Of a DNA stretch of 64,000 nucleotides, positions 48,841 to 57,382 are shown piece after piece. The DNA lies in contig JABICX010000005.1 of the NCBI GenBank assembly GCA_018652045.1, positions 1 to 64,000 on the forward strand, read 5' to 3'. Source of the DNA: Candidatus Woesearchaeota archaeon (GTDB lineage Archaea; Nanobdellota; Nanobdellia; UBA10117; JABICX01). A program made the translations under genes and the position numbers. The stretch's first letter is position 1. Each line of letters opens with the position of its first letter. The notes under the pieces are model-generated. The model did not search any database. It was not told where the DNA came from and saw only the letters and a list, made by a program, of their open reading frames with translations.

Positions 48841-49161
48841 GACGGGCTTTTGTTTTAGCGTTCCTTTGGGTAGTTCTAGAATGTATCTGGCAAACTTTTT
48901 TGGATCTTTTAGCGTGAATGGTTTAACATCTTCTATGGATTCAACAACTAGTTTTTCTGAGTTGAGCCAGATCACATCAATCGGGAAGTTGACGAAGAAC
49001 ATATGTATGCCTGCGCTTCGATCTTTGTGAAGGTCGATCAGTAGAGCCTGACCTTTCTGTAGCTCTTTACGAAACATAAGACCGCGCATTGACAACCAGA
49101 CATTGTCACATATAATAACATCTTTAGCTAGCACTTTTGACTTTGTCTCATTAGTAATCAT
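48805..49161 (-). CDS. DUF192 family protein
   Basis: 118 residues matching the DUF192 (COG1430) fold: RGLMFRKEL, HMFFVNFPIDVIWLNS, VVESIEDVKPFTL and ILELPKGT. Most relatives are exported, but no signal peptide is visible here, so it may be cytoplasmic. The function of the family is unknown. It sits after rps2 on the same strand with a 32-base gap and overlaps the convergent zinc-ribbon gene by 36 bases. Confidence 0.9.
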   Translation of the reverse strand: MITNETKSKVLAKDVIICDNVWLSMRGLMFRKELQKGQALLIDLHKDRSAGIHMFFVNFPIDVIWLNSEKLVVESIEDVKPFTLKDPKKFARYILELPKGTLKQKPVSFGDRFTFGLR

Positions 49162-49193
49162 GTCAGTACATAAAAACTGTAGAATAAAAGGCT

Positions 49194-49787
49194 TTATTCC
49201 ATGAAGTCTTCAGGAGTCTTATCAATTGTCTTCTTTTTAGGAAGATCTCCTCGTTCGTGTAGGTACTCATTAGCTAGAATCCAGTAGATCAAAGCAAGAG
49301 ATTTTGCACCTTTGTTGTTACAGGGTATGACTATATCCACTGCTCGAGTTGTGTTATTTGAGTCACAAAGAGCGACAATTGGTACACCTATCTTTACTGC
49401 GTCACTGATCGCATTTTTATCTGGCCAAGGATCTGTGATAAGCATGACTTTTGGTTCAGTGAAGGTCTCAAGGTTTGGGTTTGTTATAACACCTGCAGGA
49501 TATCGTCCTGCAAAGAACTTTACACCAGTTGCTTTAGCGAACATCTTAACTGCTTTCCAACTGTTTTCTCTTCGTCCGATAACGAGTATATCTTTTGGAT
49601 CGTATCGTGATAAGAATTTTGCAGCAGTCTTTAATCGTTCATCTATCTTTTGAACATTCATAATAGCAAGACCTGCAGGATTTATCTTATAGATAAATGG
49701 AGCCATGCTGGCTGTTTTTACCTTGGTTCCTATGTGAACCCCTGCTGATAGGTATTTATCAATTTCAACAAGATTTTCAGATGCCAT
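49194..49787 (-). CDS. rps2: 30S ribosomal protein S2
   Basis: 197 residues, of the archaeal/eukaryotic (SA) type: YLSAGVHIGTKVKT, INPAGLAIMNVQKIDERL, FAGRYPAGVITNP, LITDPWPDKNAI and IPCNNKGAKSLALIYW. It binds late at the neck of the small subunit. One base separates it from rpoK upstream, so it is part of the long minus-strand cluster; archaeal rps2 and rpoK are commonly near each other. Confidence 0.97.
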   Translation of the reverse strand: MASENLVEIDKYLSAGVHIGTKVKTASMAPFIYKINPAGLAIMNVQKIDERLKTAAKFLSRYDPKDILVIGRRENSWKAVKMFAKATGVKFFAGRYPAGVITNPNLETFTEPKVMLITDPWPDKNAISDAVKIGVPIVALCDSNNTTRAVDIVIPCNNKGAKSLALIYWILANEYLHERGDLPKKKTIDKTPEDFME

Positions 49788-49788
49788 T

Positions 49789-49983
49789 TTATATCTTAAT
49801 ATTTAATTTAACCGGCCTAGGTCGTTTAACTGTGATCGGTAGTACACCTTTATTGAACTCATCCATCGCGATCTTGATAGTATCTATTTCAGTTTTTGCA
49901 CGCTTTATCAAAATCGGAGCACCTTGAGCTAATTGTAGAGCTCTAGCGCCAATGATTCTTGCCTTCTCGTATTTTGTGTACAT
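49789..49983 (-). CDS. rpoK: DNA-directed RNA polymerase subunit K
   Basis: 64 residues. [22 protein letters not shown] is the hallmark of RpoK/Rpb6/omega (quoted in part: [11 protein letters not shown]), followed by [10 protein letters not shown] near the end. It helps assemble and stabilise the polymerase. It lies between rrp42 and rps2 on the same strand with short gaps (25 and 1 bases). Confidence 0.96.
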   Translation of the reverse strand: MYTKYEKARIIGARALQLAQGAPILIKRAKTEIDTIKIAMDEFNKGVLPITVKRPRPVKLNIKI

Positions 49984-50008
49984 CTTAGCTACAGCTCCTT
50001 TTTTAGCT

Positions 50009-50797
50009 TTAAAAATGTTTCCGTAGGTCCTTACTTAGACTTTGTGCTTTCTTAACTAGCTCAAAGACCTCAGTGTCAGTAAATGTTCCTTCACCACCCT
50101 TTTGCATGGCGCAAACATTACCTTTCTTGTTAAGACCTATGGACAACCTGCAGTCAGCAACCTTGTTTTCTCTTCGTGTTGCGTCGACAAATATTTCACC
50201 GTCTAACTTCCAGAAGGTGCACATTACAGGTTCCTCTGATAGAGGTACTTTTTCTTTTGTAAGTGTTCGATAATCTACCTTACCTGTTTTTTTATCAAAT
50301 GCTGGCATTCTCGCAGTCTTTAGAGCAGCTATTGCTCCTAATAATCCTGCGTCAAATAGATTACCATCTTCATTAAGTGGGTAGACATCTACAAAGACCA
50401 TCCAAACCTTCTCTCCAGGTTCTATACATAGTTTAGATGTATCGATTGTTCCAGACTCTCTTATTGCACGGTCAATAACTCTTGATACTTCTATTGATCG
50501 TGGACTTGGAGGTCCAGTTTCGAAATCTTCCGATGCTAGTGGAGATAGTTCGCCATTAACCATTAAGACACCATCATTTGGCGTATCTGGAAATGGTGAA
50601 CCTAATCCTACCTTTACACCAACAAAGACTTCAGCATCACCGAACTTGACTCTCGCAGAGCCATTAGCTTGTGATAGAACATCCGTCTCAATCTTGATGT
50701 TTCGGTATTCGAAAGGCTTTCTTCCACCCTCTCTTAAGTTCTTCTTAAGAAGGCTAGCTATATATTTTCTTAGACTTACGTCTTCTTTACTATTCAT
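50009..50797 (-). CDS. rrp42: exosome subunit Rrp42
   Basis: 262 residues, RNase PH fold. [38 protein letters not shown] and [13 protein letters not shown] are typical of the non-catalytic Rrp42 subunit. With Rrp41 it forms the hexameric exosome ring, adding RNA-binding surface. It overlaps the rrp41 gene by eight bases, the usual order in archaea. Confidence 0.95.
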   Translation of the reverse strand: MNSKEDVSLRKYIASLLKKNLREGGRKPFEYRNIKIETDVLSQANGSARVKFGDAEVFVGVKVGLGSPFPDTPNDGVLMVNGELSPLASEDFETGPPSPRSIEVSRVIDRAIRESGTIDTSKLCIEPGEKVWMVFVDVYPLNEDGNLFDAGLLGAIAALKTARMPAFDKKTGKVDYRTLTKEKVPLSEEPVMCTFWKLDGEIFVDATRRENKVADCRLSIGLNKKGNVCAMQKGGEGTFTDTEVFELVKKAQSLSKDLRKHF

Positions 50798-51527
50798 CGT
50801 TATTCCCTCCTTCTTGTTTGTATTTGTTTACAATTGCCTCTCTCTGTAGTTTAGCAATCTTCTGACAAGCTTTTATACACATACCAAATGCTTTCTTGAC
50901 TTCATCGGGAGTCATATCTCCATCCATTTGAATCAAACTAATTTCGTTTGTTCTTGGAAGGATCGCAACTGGTAAGTCTGCCTGTCCAAAGTTATCTTCA
51001 TCTTGCATTAGGTCTAAGATTACTTGCCCTTCTACTTTACCTGCAGCTACAGATGTTACTATATCTCTCATCTCAATACCTGCGTCAACAAGTGCTACAG
51101 ATGCAGCATTTATAGCAGCAGTTCTTGTACCTGCGTTGGCGTTTGTAACTTCTATGTATACACTGATCTCGGTCTGAGGATACTTATCAAGGTCTACAGC
51201 GTTTGCTAGTGACTCTTTTATAACCTTAGAGATCTCTGTGCTTCTTCTACTTGGTCCCGGTCTATTTCTTTCTGAGGTTGCGAACGCAGCCATAAAGTAA
51301 TAAACTTTTAGGTAAGCACGTGTGCTTTCTTCATATCTTCGAGGTAAAACCTTTTTTGGCCCATAAACCGCAGCAATAACTTTTGTCTCACCGAATTGAA
51401 CTTCGCATGAACCATCAGCTTGCTTAATAACACCGGCAGTTATTTTTATTGGACGCATATCTTCAGCGCCTCGACCATCTAATCTTTTTCCTTTAACTAT
51501 AAGGGTTTTATCTGATTTCATTCCCAT
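50790..51527 (-). CDS. rrp41: exosome subunit Rrp41
   Basis: 245 residues, RNase PH fold, the catalytic subunit. RLDGRGAEDMRPIKI, QFGETKVIAAVYGPKK, GPSRRSTEISKVI, and EDNFGQADLPVAILP with the active-site Asp are present. It degrades or tails RNA 3' ends with phosphate as co-substrate. It is flanked by rrp4 (one base gap) and rrp42 (overlap). Confidence 0.96.
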   Translation of the reverse strand: MGMKSDKTLIVKGKRLDGRGAEDMRPIKITAGVIKQADGSCEVQFGETKVIAAVYGPKKVLPRRYEESTRAYLKVYYFMAAFATSERNRPGPSRRSTEISKVIKESLANAVDLDKYPQTEISVYIEVTNANAGTRTAAINAASVALVDAGIEMRDIVTSVAAGKVEGQVILDLMQDEDNFGQADLPVAILPRTNEISLIQMDGDMTPDEVKKAFGMCIKACQKIAKLQREAIVNKYKQEGGNNDE

Positions 51528-51528
51528 T

Positions 51529-52224
51529 TTATTTGCCTCCTTTAAGCAGCTTCGCGACTTTTTCAGTTAAGCCAGTCTTGTGGCTATCTGTTTCAATCAG
51601 CTTTATGGCATTTACCATAATCATCTGCTTTTCTGGGTCGTCGTTTTTAATCCAAACCAATCCGTTTTGACCAACTAATATATCGCATCCAGAGCTTTCT
51701 TTGAGCATCTTAATCATGCTACCCTGCTTTCCAATAATGCGCGGTATTTTTGTTGGTGATACTTCTATAACGATTCCGTCATGAAGTTTGCGGTAAGGTC
51801 TATTCCTTGCGCTTAATCTTACGAATCTTCGATTGGATACTTCTGTAACATTTGCAAAAATAAAGTCACCAACCGCAAAGAACTTGCTCATTGGGTATCT
51901 ATTTGTATCTAAGTAACTGTGCGATGCTTCTGCAATAGGTAGATCTGCGTCAAATGGACAACGTATATTAGTCATCCAACCAAATTTTGCAGACCCAGTT
52001 ATTTTACCAATAACTGCATCGCCTCTTTTTGGGATATATCTGCCAGCTAAAGGTATTACTTTAACTACGTGCCCTTTGATACTAGTTAAACCTAAAGATA
52101 CTGAAATTATATTCTTATCTTCACGAATAGCTTTACCACTTGGTATATAGCTCATACCTTCTGCTAACACATCACCAGGAATTACTATTTCCCTATCTTT
52201 TACATGTATTTTTTCATTAGCCAT
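51529..52224 (-). CDS. rrp4: exosome cap subunit Rrp4
   Basis: 231 residues. N-terminal domain (IVIPGDVLAEG), S1 domain (YIPKRGDAVIGKITG), and KH domain (KIPRIIGKQGSMIKMLKE). It caps the exosome ring and binds substrate RNA. It is one base from SBDS and one base from Rrp41, so the cluster is probably one transcript. Confidence 0.96.
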   Translation of the reverse strand: MANEKIHVKDREIVIPGDVLAEGMSYIPSGKAIREDKNIISVSLGLTSIKGHVVKVIPLAGRYIPKRGDAVIGKITGSAKFGWMTNIRCPFDADLPIAEASHSYLDTNRYPMSKFFAVGDFIFANVTEVSNRRFVRLSARNRPYRKLHDGIVIEVSPTKIPRIIGKQGSMIKMLKESSGCDILVGQNGLVWIKNDDPEKQMIMVNAIKLIETDSHKTGLTEKVAKLLKGGK

Positions 52225-52225
52225 T

Positions 52226-52945
52226 TTATTTTAGCTCCTCTATACTTACTTCACCATTTGTTAGTTTGTTAAGTAATGAATATAAATCGTTGCGCTCTCC
52301 AGCTACAACTTCAAGTTCGATCTGAACTGAACCATCTGTTCGCCATAGATCTCCACTTGCTTTGTACTTGTTTTTAATTGCACTATATGCACGTCCCGCA
52401 TGTGCTGATGGAATAACCACTCGGAGTTTTAGGTGCTCAAAAGACATAGGTAGAACTGGCCGCAACTTTTCAATGATCTTTTCCATTTGATATTCAACAC
52501 GATCTGTTGGATCAACATGCACACCTGCTTGTTTCATAGCAAGTTCGATTCTTTGCATTGGTAATGGAAGTTTTGTTTTAGGCTCTGCTGCGTTTCGATG
52601 AATGTAATTTAGAACCTGTTGAGTTTTTTGTTCTAGAATCTTTTTACGTTGTTCTGCAGTAAGTTGAATCTCACCATTTTTGATTATGATTTCAGCAGCT
52701 TTACGATGATCTTCAGTACCCAACCACTGTTTCATAGAACCTTCAGTAGTTTTTTCTGCACTATGTGCGTTCTTAAAGATTAGATCTCCATTCATGACAT
52801 CTGAGACTTCGATATTTTTCCCTGCCTTGAGATCAATAGCTTTGTCAATGTCATCTAGGATAACTTCAAATGTTTCCCCGCCTTTCTTTAGGCGAGCAAT
52901 GTTGAGATGTAATTTCTCCTTAGCATATGTCTGTTGATATTGCAT
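52226..52945 (-). CDS. sbds: SBDS ribosome maturation protein
   Basis: 239 residues, three-domain SBDS/Sdo1: the FYSH-type N-terminal domain (YAKEKLHLNIARLKKGGETFEVI), the helical middle (YIHRNAAEPKTKLPLPMQRIE) and the C-terminal ferredoxin-like domain (MSFEHLKLRVVIP, HAGRAY). It helps release the anti-association factor aIF6 from the large subunit. Its place between psmA and rrp4 is a conserved archaeal arrangement. Confidence 0.96.
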   Translation of the reverse strand: MQYQQTYAKEKLHLNIARLKKGGETFEVILDDIDKAIDLKAGKNIEVSDVMNGDLIFKNAHSAEKTTEGSMKQWLGTEDHRKAAEIIIKNGEIQLTAEQRKKILEQKTQQVLNYIHRNAAEPKTKLPLPMQRIELAMKQAGVHVDPTDRVEYQMEKIIEKLRPVLPMSFEHLKLRVVIPSAHAGRAYSAIKNKYKASGDLWRTDGSVQIELEVVAGERNDLYSLLNKLTNGEVSIEELK

Positions 52946-52946
52946 T

Positions 52947-53651
52947 TTATTTAGTTAGTGCAGTAGGTGCAATCGATTCAGTTCCTTTTATTGTTATAAT
53001 TGAGGTTTCTAACCGCGTGATTGCAAATTGCTTGCCAAGTGCTTTCTTAAATGCAGATACACCTAATTTCATAGCAGCTTTAAGCTCCATGTTTTCTTTG
53101 TATCCTTTTTCTAGCATCTTATTAACTTCATCTTCCTGATTAGTTCCTACTGCTTTTGCTTTGTACTTAAAGTAGATTCCACTAGGTTCTATCAGAAATA
53201 AACTTGGCTTAGTGCCTTCGCAGCCTCCGATAAGTAATGAGACTCCAAAAGGTCTAATTCCTCCATATTGAGTATAAGCTTGTTCTGTATCGGCAAGGTA
53301 CTTAACCAAACCTTCTACATCCATTGGTTCGCCATAGGTCATCTTATGTTGCTGTGCTCTTAGGCGAGCTTTTTTTACAATAACTCTAGCGTCTGAGATA
53401 AATCCCGCAGAAGTCATGCCTATGTGCTCTTCAATCTTAAAGACTTTCTTAACAGAGTCAGGTATGAGTAGTTTGTCTGTTCGGTAACGGTCTGCCATTA
53501 GCAAAACTCCACCTTTGAATACAATACCTAGGGCTAAAGCTCCTAAGCTAACTGCTTTTTTAGCATATTCTACTTGTAGTAGTCGTCCATCTGGTGAGAA
53601 TACCGTAATTGTACGGTCGTATCCCATTACTTGATTTGGCATAAATTGCAT
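52947..53651 (-). CDS. psmA: proteasome subunit alpha
   Basis: 234 residues with the alpha-type signature YDRTITVFSPDGRLLQVEYA, then GTKPSLFLIEPSG. It forms the outer rings and gate of the 20S proteasome. The beta subunit is not in this window. It follows pop5 by four bases and precedes SBDS by one, so expression is coupled with RNA-processing genes, as is usual in archaea. Confidence 0.97.
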   Translation of the reverse strand: MQFMPNQVMGYDRTITVFSPDGRLLQVEYAKKAVSLGALALGIVFKGGVLLMADRYRTDKLLIPDSVKKVFKIEEHIGMTSAGFISDARVIVKKARLRAQQHKMTYGEPMDVEGLVKYLADTEQAYTQYGGIRPFGVSLLIGGCEGTKPSLFLIEPSGIYFKYKAKAVGTNQEDEVNKMLEKGYKENMELKAAMKLGVSAFKKALGKQFAITRLETSIITIKGTESIAPTALTK

Positions 53652-53655
53652 TTTT

Positions 53656-53991
53656 TTACCTCGTCTCTTTCAGTTTCTTAATTGATCCTGACGTTGAAAT
53701 TGTACTGACTGTCGCTTTCTTGCCGTCGATCTTTTTGATCAATGCAAGAGCAGATTTGGTTTGGTCTACCCAATTATGACCTGTTTTAATTATTCCCGTT
53801 TGTGTTTTTATATCCCAGGTTTTGTGCATAAACATCACGCCTGCCTCCGCGCAGCCGAATTCTCCTAGAAACCGCAAGCAAACTTCAGTGCATTGCATTG
53901 CAACAGTTTCTTCATTCAACTTATTACTAGAATCTATTTTAAAGAGTATATAACGCTTTCGCTCCTTTAAAGTTGGCGATAAAACTTTCAT
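53656..53991 (-). CDS. rnp2: RNase P protein component 2 (Pop5)
   Basis: 111 residues. The N terminus LSPTLKERKRYILFKI is typical of Pop5 (LPxLRxRKRYI), with an RRM-like alternation of strands and helices after it. Pop5 forms the catalytic-core cofactor with Rpp30 (44468). A TATA box 29 bases before the ATG marks a separate promoter for the pop5-psmA-exosome cluster. Confidence 0.88.
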   Translation of the reverse strand: MKVLSPTLKERKRYILFKIDSSNKLNEETVAMQCTEVCLRFLGEFGCAEAGVMFMHKTWDIKTQTGIIKTGHNWVDQTKSALALIKKIDGKKATVSTISTSGSIKKLKETR

Positions 53992-54015
53992 TATATTATA
54001 TCTAAATAAGTTAAT

Positions 54016-54025
54016 CTATTTAAAC
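54016..54025 (-). promoter_or_regulatory. TATA box upstream of pop5
   Basis: On the minus strand GTTTAAATAG is centred about 29 bases before the pop5 ATG at 53991. It suggests a leaderless internal promoter dividing the ribosomal-protein genes from the exosome cluster. Confidence 0.55.
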
Positions 54026-54040
54026 TCCCCGGTTGGAAGT

Positions 54041-54223
54041 TTACTTCTTAAGGACCTGTTTAAGCTTAGCACTCCATTTGTGTTTTGCTGGATTTCTCTT
54101 AAGAATTAACATGTTCTTTTCACACTTTCGTGAGCAAAACCAAAGTACTTTACCATTATTCTTAACTAGCATCTTGCCAGTTCCAGGAGCTATCTTTGAT
54201 TTACAAAAACTACAGTCGGACAT
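54041..54223 (-). CDS. rpl24e: 50S ribosomal protein L24e
   Basis: 60 residues with the treble-clef zinc site CSFC...CSRKC (SDCSFCKSKIAPGTG, VLWFCSRKCEKNM), and NPAKHKWS typical of L24e. It binds rRNA on the large subunit. Its start shares one base with the rps28e stop, and L7Ae-S28e-L24e is a familiar archaeal gene order. Confidence 0.96.
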   Translation of the reverse strand: MSDCSFCKSKIAPGTGKMLVKNNGKVLWFCSRKCEKNMLILKRNPAKHKWSAKLKQVLKK

Positions 54224-54501
54224 TATTTACGACCCCCTTTTAGTGGAGTTGCTTCTATTTCAGTCTGTCTAAGCATTAATATGTCTCCAACTCTGACAGG
54301 TCCATAGACATTTCGTCGCATTACTTTACCGACTTCACGTCCATCTAAGATCTTACAACGAACTTGTTTTCCACCCTGTTTTGTTCCAAGTCCAGAAATT
54401 ATTTCAACAACTTCTGCAGGAGTTGCATGTTGGCCTTCGCTTATGCCTTTTACGCCGCTGTCTCCTCCAATTTTTGTCTTTTTACCTTGTTTACTGCTCA
54501 T
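54223..54501 (-). CDS. rps28e: 30S ribosomal protein S28e
   Basis: 92 residues. The S28e domain occupies the C-terminal two-thirds: PAEVVEIISGLGTKQGGKQVRCKILDG in part, NVYGPVRVGDILMLRQTEIEA. About 27 residues of Lys/Gly-rich extension precede it. It overlaps L7Ae by four bases (ATGA) and L24e by one. Confidence 0.95.
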   Translation of the reverse strand: MSSKQGKKTKIGGDSGVKGISEGQHATPAEVVEIISGLGTKQGGKQVRCKILDGREVGKVMRRNVYGPVRVGDILMLRQTEIEATPLKGGRK

Positions 54502-55145
54502 TTTTCTTCAGGTTTCTTTTCTTCAGCTGTTTTTTCAGTTTTAGTTTCTTCAACAGGTGCTTCTGTTGACTCAGCTTTTGGTTCGTCTGTTTTAGATGCC
54601 TCTTCTTTCTTTTCTTCCACCTTAGCAGGCTCTTCTTTTGGCTTAGCTGAACTTTGTTCAGTTGAATCAGTAGGTTTTTCGTCTGTTTTTGGCTCTTCCT
54701 TGGGTGCCTCTTCTACTTTTGGCTCATTCTTTTCTTCTTTTGGAGCCTCAGCAGGTTTTTCTTCCACCTTTGGAGCTGGTTCTGAACCTTTTGCTTCAGC
54801 TTTCTTTAGATTTTCAAGATCTTTAAGAATAGTTATTAGCTGCTTTTTTCCATCGCCAGGGTTTACAATAGCTACGGAGCTAGTTGAAATTGGCATTCCA
54901 GCTGCAGCGCCTAACTCAGATTTTGATGGGATTTCTACGTAAGGAATACTCTTCTCTTCACATAGAACTGATAGATGCATGATTATCTCTTTTGGGCTTA
55001 CATCTCCGGCTGTAATTACAAGTTGTGCTTCTGATTTTTCGACAGCCTTAGTAGTTTCATTAGTACCCTTTCGTAACTTGCCGTCTACTTTAACAGATTC
55101 AACTAGTTTGTATACTTTTTCTGTCATTTCTTTTGGTACTTCCAC
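54498..55145 (-). CDS. rpl7ae: ribosomal protein L7Ae with long charged C-terminal tail
   Basis: 215 residues. Residues 1-118 are a complete L7Ae domain (KLRKGTNETTKAVEKSEA, LVITAGDVSPKEI, HLSVLCEEKSIPYVEI), which binds kink-turns in 23S rRNA, box C/D and H/ACA RNAs and RNase P RNA. About 97 residues of Glu/Lys/Pro/Ala-rich, presumably disordered sequence follow. Usual archaeal L7Ae has about 120-130 residues and no such tail. It starts the ribosomal part of the minus-strand cluster. Confidence 0.93.
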   Translation of the reverse strand: MEVPKEMTEKVYKLVESVKVDGKLRKGTNETTKAVEKSEAQLVITAGDVSPKEIIMHLSVLCEEKSIPYVEIPSKSELGAAAGMPISTSSVAIVNPGDGKKQLITILKDLENLKKAEAKGSEPAPKVEEKPAEAPKEEKNEPKVEEAPKEEPKTDEKPTDSTEQSSAKPKEEPAKVEEKKEEASKTDEPKAESTEAPVEETKTEKTAEEKKPEEK

Positions 55146-55257
55146 TTTTGATCACCTGTTTTAGGGTATTTTAGACTGTTTATAAGCTTTTCCGCCAAGA
55201 TTTCAGCCCCAGCTAGTTGGAACACAACTATTATATTGCTGAAGCATATAGTTTACT

Positions 55258-56928
55258 ATGGATACGAGTTTCATAGTTTTGGCTACGATGTTGAGCGCAG
55301 CAGTTTTCTGGATGGTATCTAGCATGGGACTTGTTAAGCGGAAACATAGTATGTTTGATGGAGTTGTAGGACCGCCTAACGAAGAAGCTTCTGCAGATCT
55401 ACTTCCAGAACCAGAAGTTCCGCGTGTTATGTCAATTACTGAAGAAGAAGAGCAGTTTTTGCAACAGGTTAGAGCTATGCGGAGTGCAGGACAACTTCCA
55501 CCTGCAGGAGCACCTGCTCCAGCACCGGAAGCGATACCTGAACCCGAACCTGTTCCTGAAGTGGTTAAACTTCCGAAAACACACCCAATACGTGATAAGA
55601 TCGGCGGTGGTATCAAAAGTGTAGGTAAGCAGGCTGGAGGAGCTCTTTGGGATACGCTTAAAGCAGGCGGTCGCGGTGCATATAATGCAGGAGGTAGCTT
55701 AAGAGAGGCTATTTTTGAAGAAAAAGAGGTGCAAGGTTTACCACCAATACGACCTATTCAAGATCCAGTAAATATTCCAGCACCAATAGGAGCACCTGTA
55801 GGAGCACCAACGGGTTTACCTCCAACCGTTTATCATATACCTCCAGCTCCATCTTCTGAAGATTCATCTCCCGCAGATCCACCTACAACCATATATCGAA
55901 ATATTCTCTCACCTCCAGACCCAGCGCCTACAGCTGAAGATGATCTTATTCCAATTGAGGATCCTGTATTAGATGATACATCCGTTTTAGAGTCTGATGA
56001 TGAGTTGGTTCCATTAGAAGATACAGTAAGGCGAGGCCGAGCCGAGCGTATCGATGCAGATACTGGTCAGGTTTATACTGTTAGTAAAAGAACAGGTAAT
56101 CGGCATTATCTTTCGAAATGGCGAGAAAGAGAGGTAGGCATAGATGTAGATAACATGCCAACAGCAGTGCTTTCTGAAAAAGTACCTGATCCAGTTACCG
56201 GTCAGATGTATCGGCTAGATCAAGCTACAGGTAAAAAACAGTATCTTCAAGAGTATGTTTCAATGCGCGGTCAAGCACCTGCACCAGCAGATGCCCCTAC
56301 CACGCCTTCAGACGCACCTTCTCAAGAAGGCACACAACAAGAAGGCTTTTACCGATCTAGAGATGGTCATGTTCTTCATGTAGATGATCCGGCGTTTAGA
56401 CAACAGATTGTACGTACGCCCGACGGTAAACTTCAAATATATGAGATGCAGCGGACACAGACAATAGATCCAGTTCAGCAACCACAACAACCACAAGATA
56501 ATATATATCAGGGAAGAAGAATGACTCGAAGAACAACTCCGCAAGCACCTGCAACTGACAGTGATATATATAATCGGGAGATAAGAATTATACGTGGACA
56601 AGAAACAGACTCTACACGGTTAGATGATATTTTGAATGACGCTGATCCGGCTCCAAGAAGACGGATTAAGCGGGCAAAACGTCCAGATAGTATACGTCGT
56701 GATCTTATGGATCCAGGTAGTGTGTATGATGGAACAGCTAAGACAGGTAAACCTGCTCAGTTTGTGGATCCTGAAACAGGAGATTATATACATAGAGATG
56801 TTGATGGTAATGTTCATATGATCGACGGGACAGACGGCAGTATTATCGATAAAGACACGCGAGGTAACATTCATATAAGAGATGGTACGAGTGGAGATTA
56901 TATACGTACTATTGGTAAGAAAGCCTAA
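55258..56928 (+). CDS. anchored Pro-rich protein with DxxTGxxY repeats
   Basis: 556 residues. The N-terminal helix (about 4-24) ends in VSSMGLV, as in the protein at 9483. The segment FLQQVRAMRSAG resembles one in the protein at 3774. A long Pro/Ala/acidic linker follows. From about residue 260, short repeats appear: DADTGQVYTVSKRTGNRHYL, DPVTGQMYRLDQATGKKQYL, FVDPETGDYIHRDVDGNVHM, DKDTRGNIHIRDGTSGDYI. These resemble beta-hairpin repeat units. With no positive-inside cue after the helix other than KRKH, the body may face the cytoplasm. No function is recognised. Confidence 0.65.
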   Translation: MDTSFIVLATMLSAAVFWMVSSMGLVKRKHSMFDGVVGPPNEEASADLLPEPEVPRVMSITEEEEQFLQQVRAMRSAGQLPPAGAPAPAPEAIPEPEPVPEVVKLPKTHPIRDKIGGGIKSVGKQAGGALWDTLKAGGRGAYNAGGSLREAIFEEKEVQGLPPIRPIQDPVNIPAPIGAPVGAPTGLPPTVYHIPPAPSSEDSSPADPPTTIYRNILSPPDPAPTAEDDLIPIEDPVLDDTSVLESDDELVPLEDTVRRGRAERIDADTGQVYTVSKRTGNRHYLSKWREREVGIDVDNMPTAVLSEKVPDPVTGQMYRLDQATGKKQYLQEYVSMRGQAPAPADAPTTPSDAPSQEGTQQEGFYRSRDGHVLHVDDPAFRQQIVRTPDGKLQIYEMQRTQTIDPVQQPQQPQDNIYQGRRMTRRTTPQAPATDSDIYNREIRIIRGQETDSTRLDDILNDADPAPRRRIKRAKRPDSIRRDLMDPGSVYDGTAKTGKPAQFVDPETGDYIHRDVDGNVHMIDGTDGSIIDKDTRGNIHIRDGTSGDYIRTIGKKA

Positions 56929-56941
56929 ATGTCCTAGATAT

Positions 56942-57352
56942 TTATTTTAGATCAGATTGAATATCGAGATTATTTCTAAGCCATTGTAGGCCATGTCCGA
57001 TTTCTTCATCAACATATTTCTTAAAAAATTCTTCAAAGCTAAGCCACTGAATCTCAGTGATCTCATCGTGCGTTATTTCTGCTTCACCTTCAGCGTCAAC
57101 CGATACAAAGTACAGTGTTTTGTCTTCACCTTCAACGTTAAAGTGTCTTTCATGTAAGACATTAAATGATTTAACTTTAAGTGCTAGTTCGTGCCAAGCA
57201 CATCGTTTTACTGCAGCTTCAACACCTTCGTCACGTATGATCTTGTCCGCAGGGAGGCTCCATCTGTTTGGAAGTGATGTTCGCCACTTTGCTCTCTTGG
57301 CAAATAGCACCTTCCCTTCTCTTTGTATGATCAATACAACTGCTCGTATCAT
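56942..57352 (-). CDS. Nudix-fold protein with degenerate Nudix box
   Basis: 136 residues with the Nudix fold (AVVLIIQREGKVLFAKRA at the start, WSLPADKII, EITEIQWLSFEEF at the end). The usual box needs GxE...RExxEExG. Here the matching region is PADKII to KRCAWHELAL: the Arg is kept but the glutamates at REx and the first of EE are replaced by Cys and His. Activity as a nucleoside diphosphate hydrolase is therefore doubtful. It could bind a nucleotide instead. It converges on the 55258 gene and lies downstream of gltX on the same strand. Confidence 0.75.
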   Translation of the reverse strand: MIRAVVLIIQREGKVLFAKRAKWRTSLPNRWSLPADKIIRDEGVEAAVKRCAWHELALKVKSFNVLHERHFNVEGEDKTLYFVSVDAEGEAEITHDEITEIQWLSFEEFFKKYVDEEIGHGLQWLRNNLDIQSDLK

Positions 57353-57382
57353 ATATACACTTGTAAAAATGTGTTTTTAAAC

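Noticed and set aside
54364-54942. 192-residue plus-strand frame opposite rps28e and rpl7ae
   Set aside because: It is the antisense of the low-complexity L7Ae tail; Ser/Phe-rich with no domain, while the minus strand encodes recognised ribosomal proteins.
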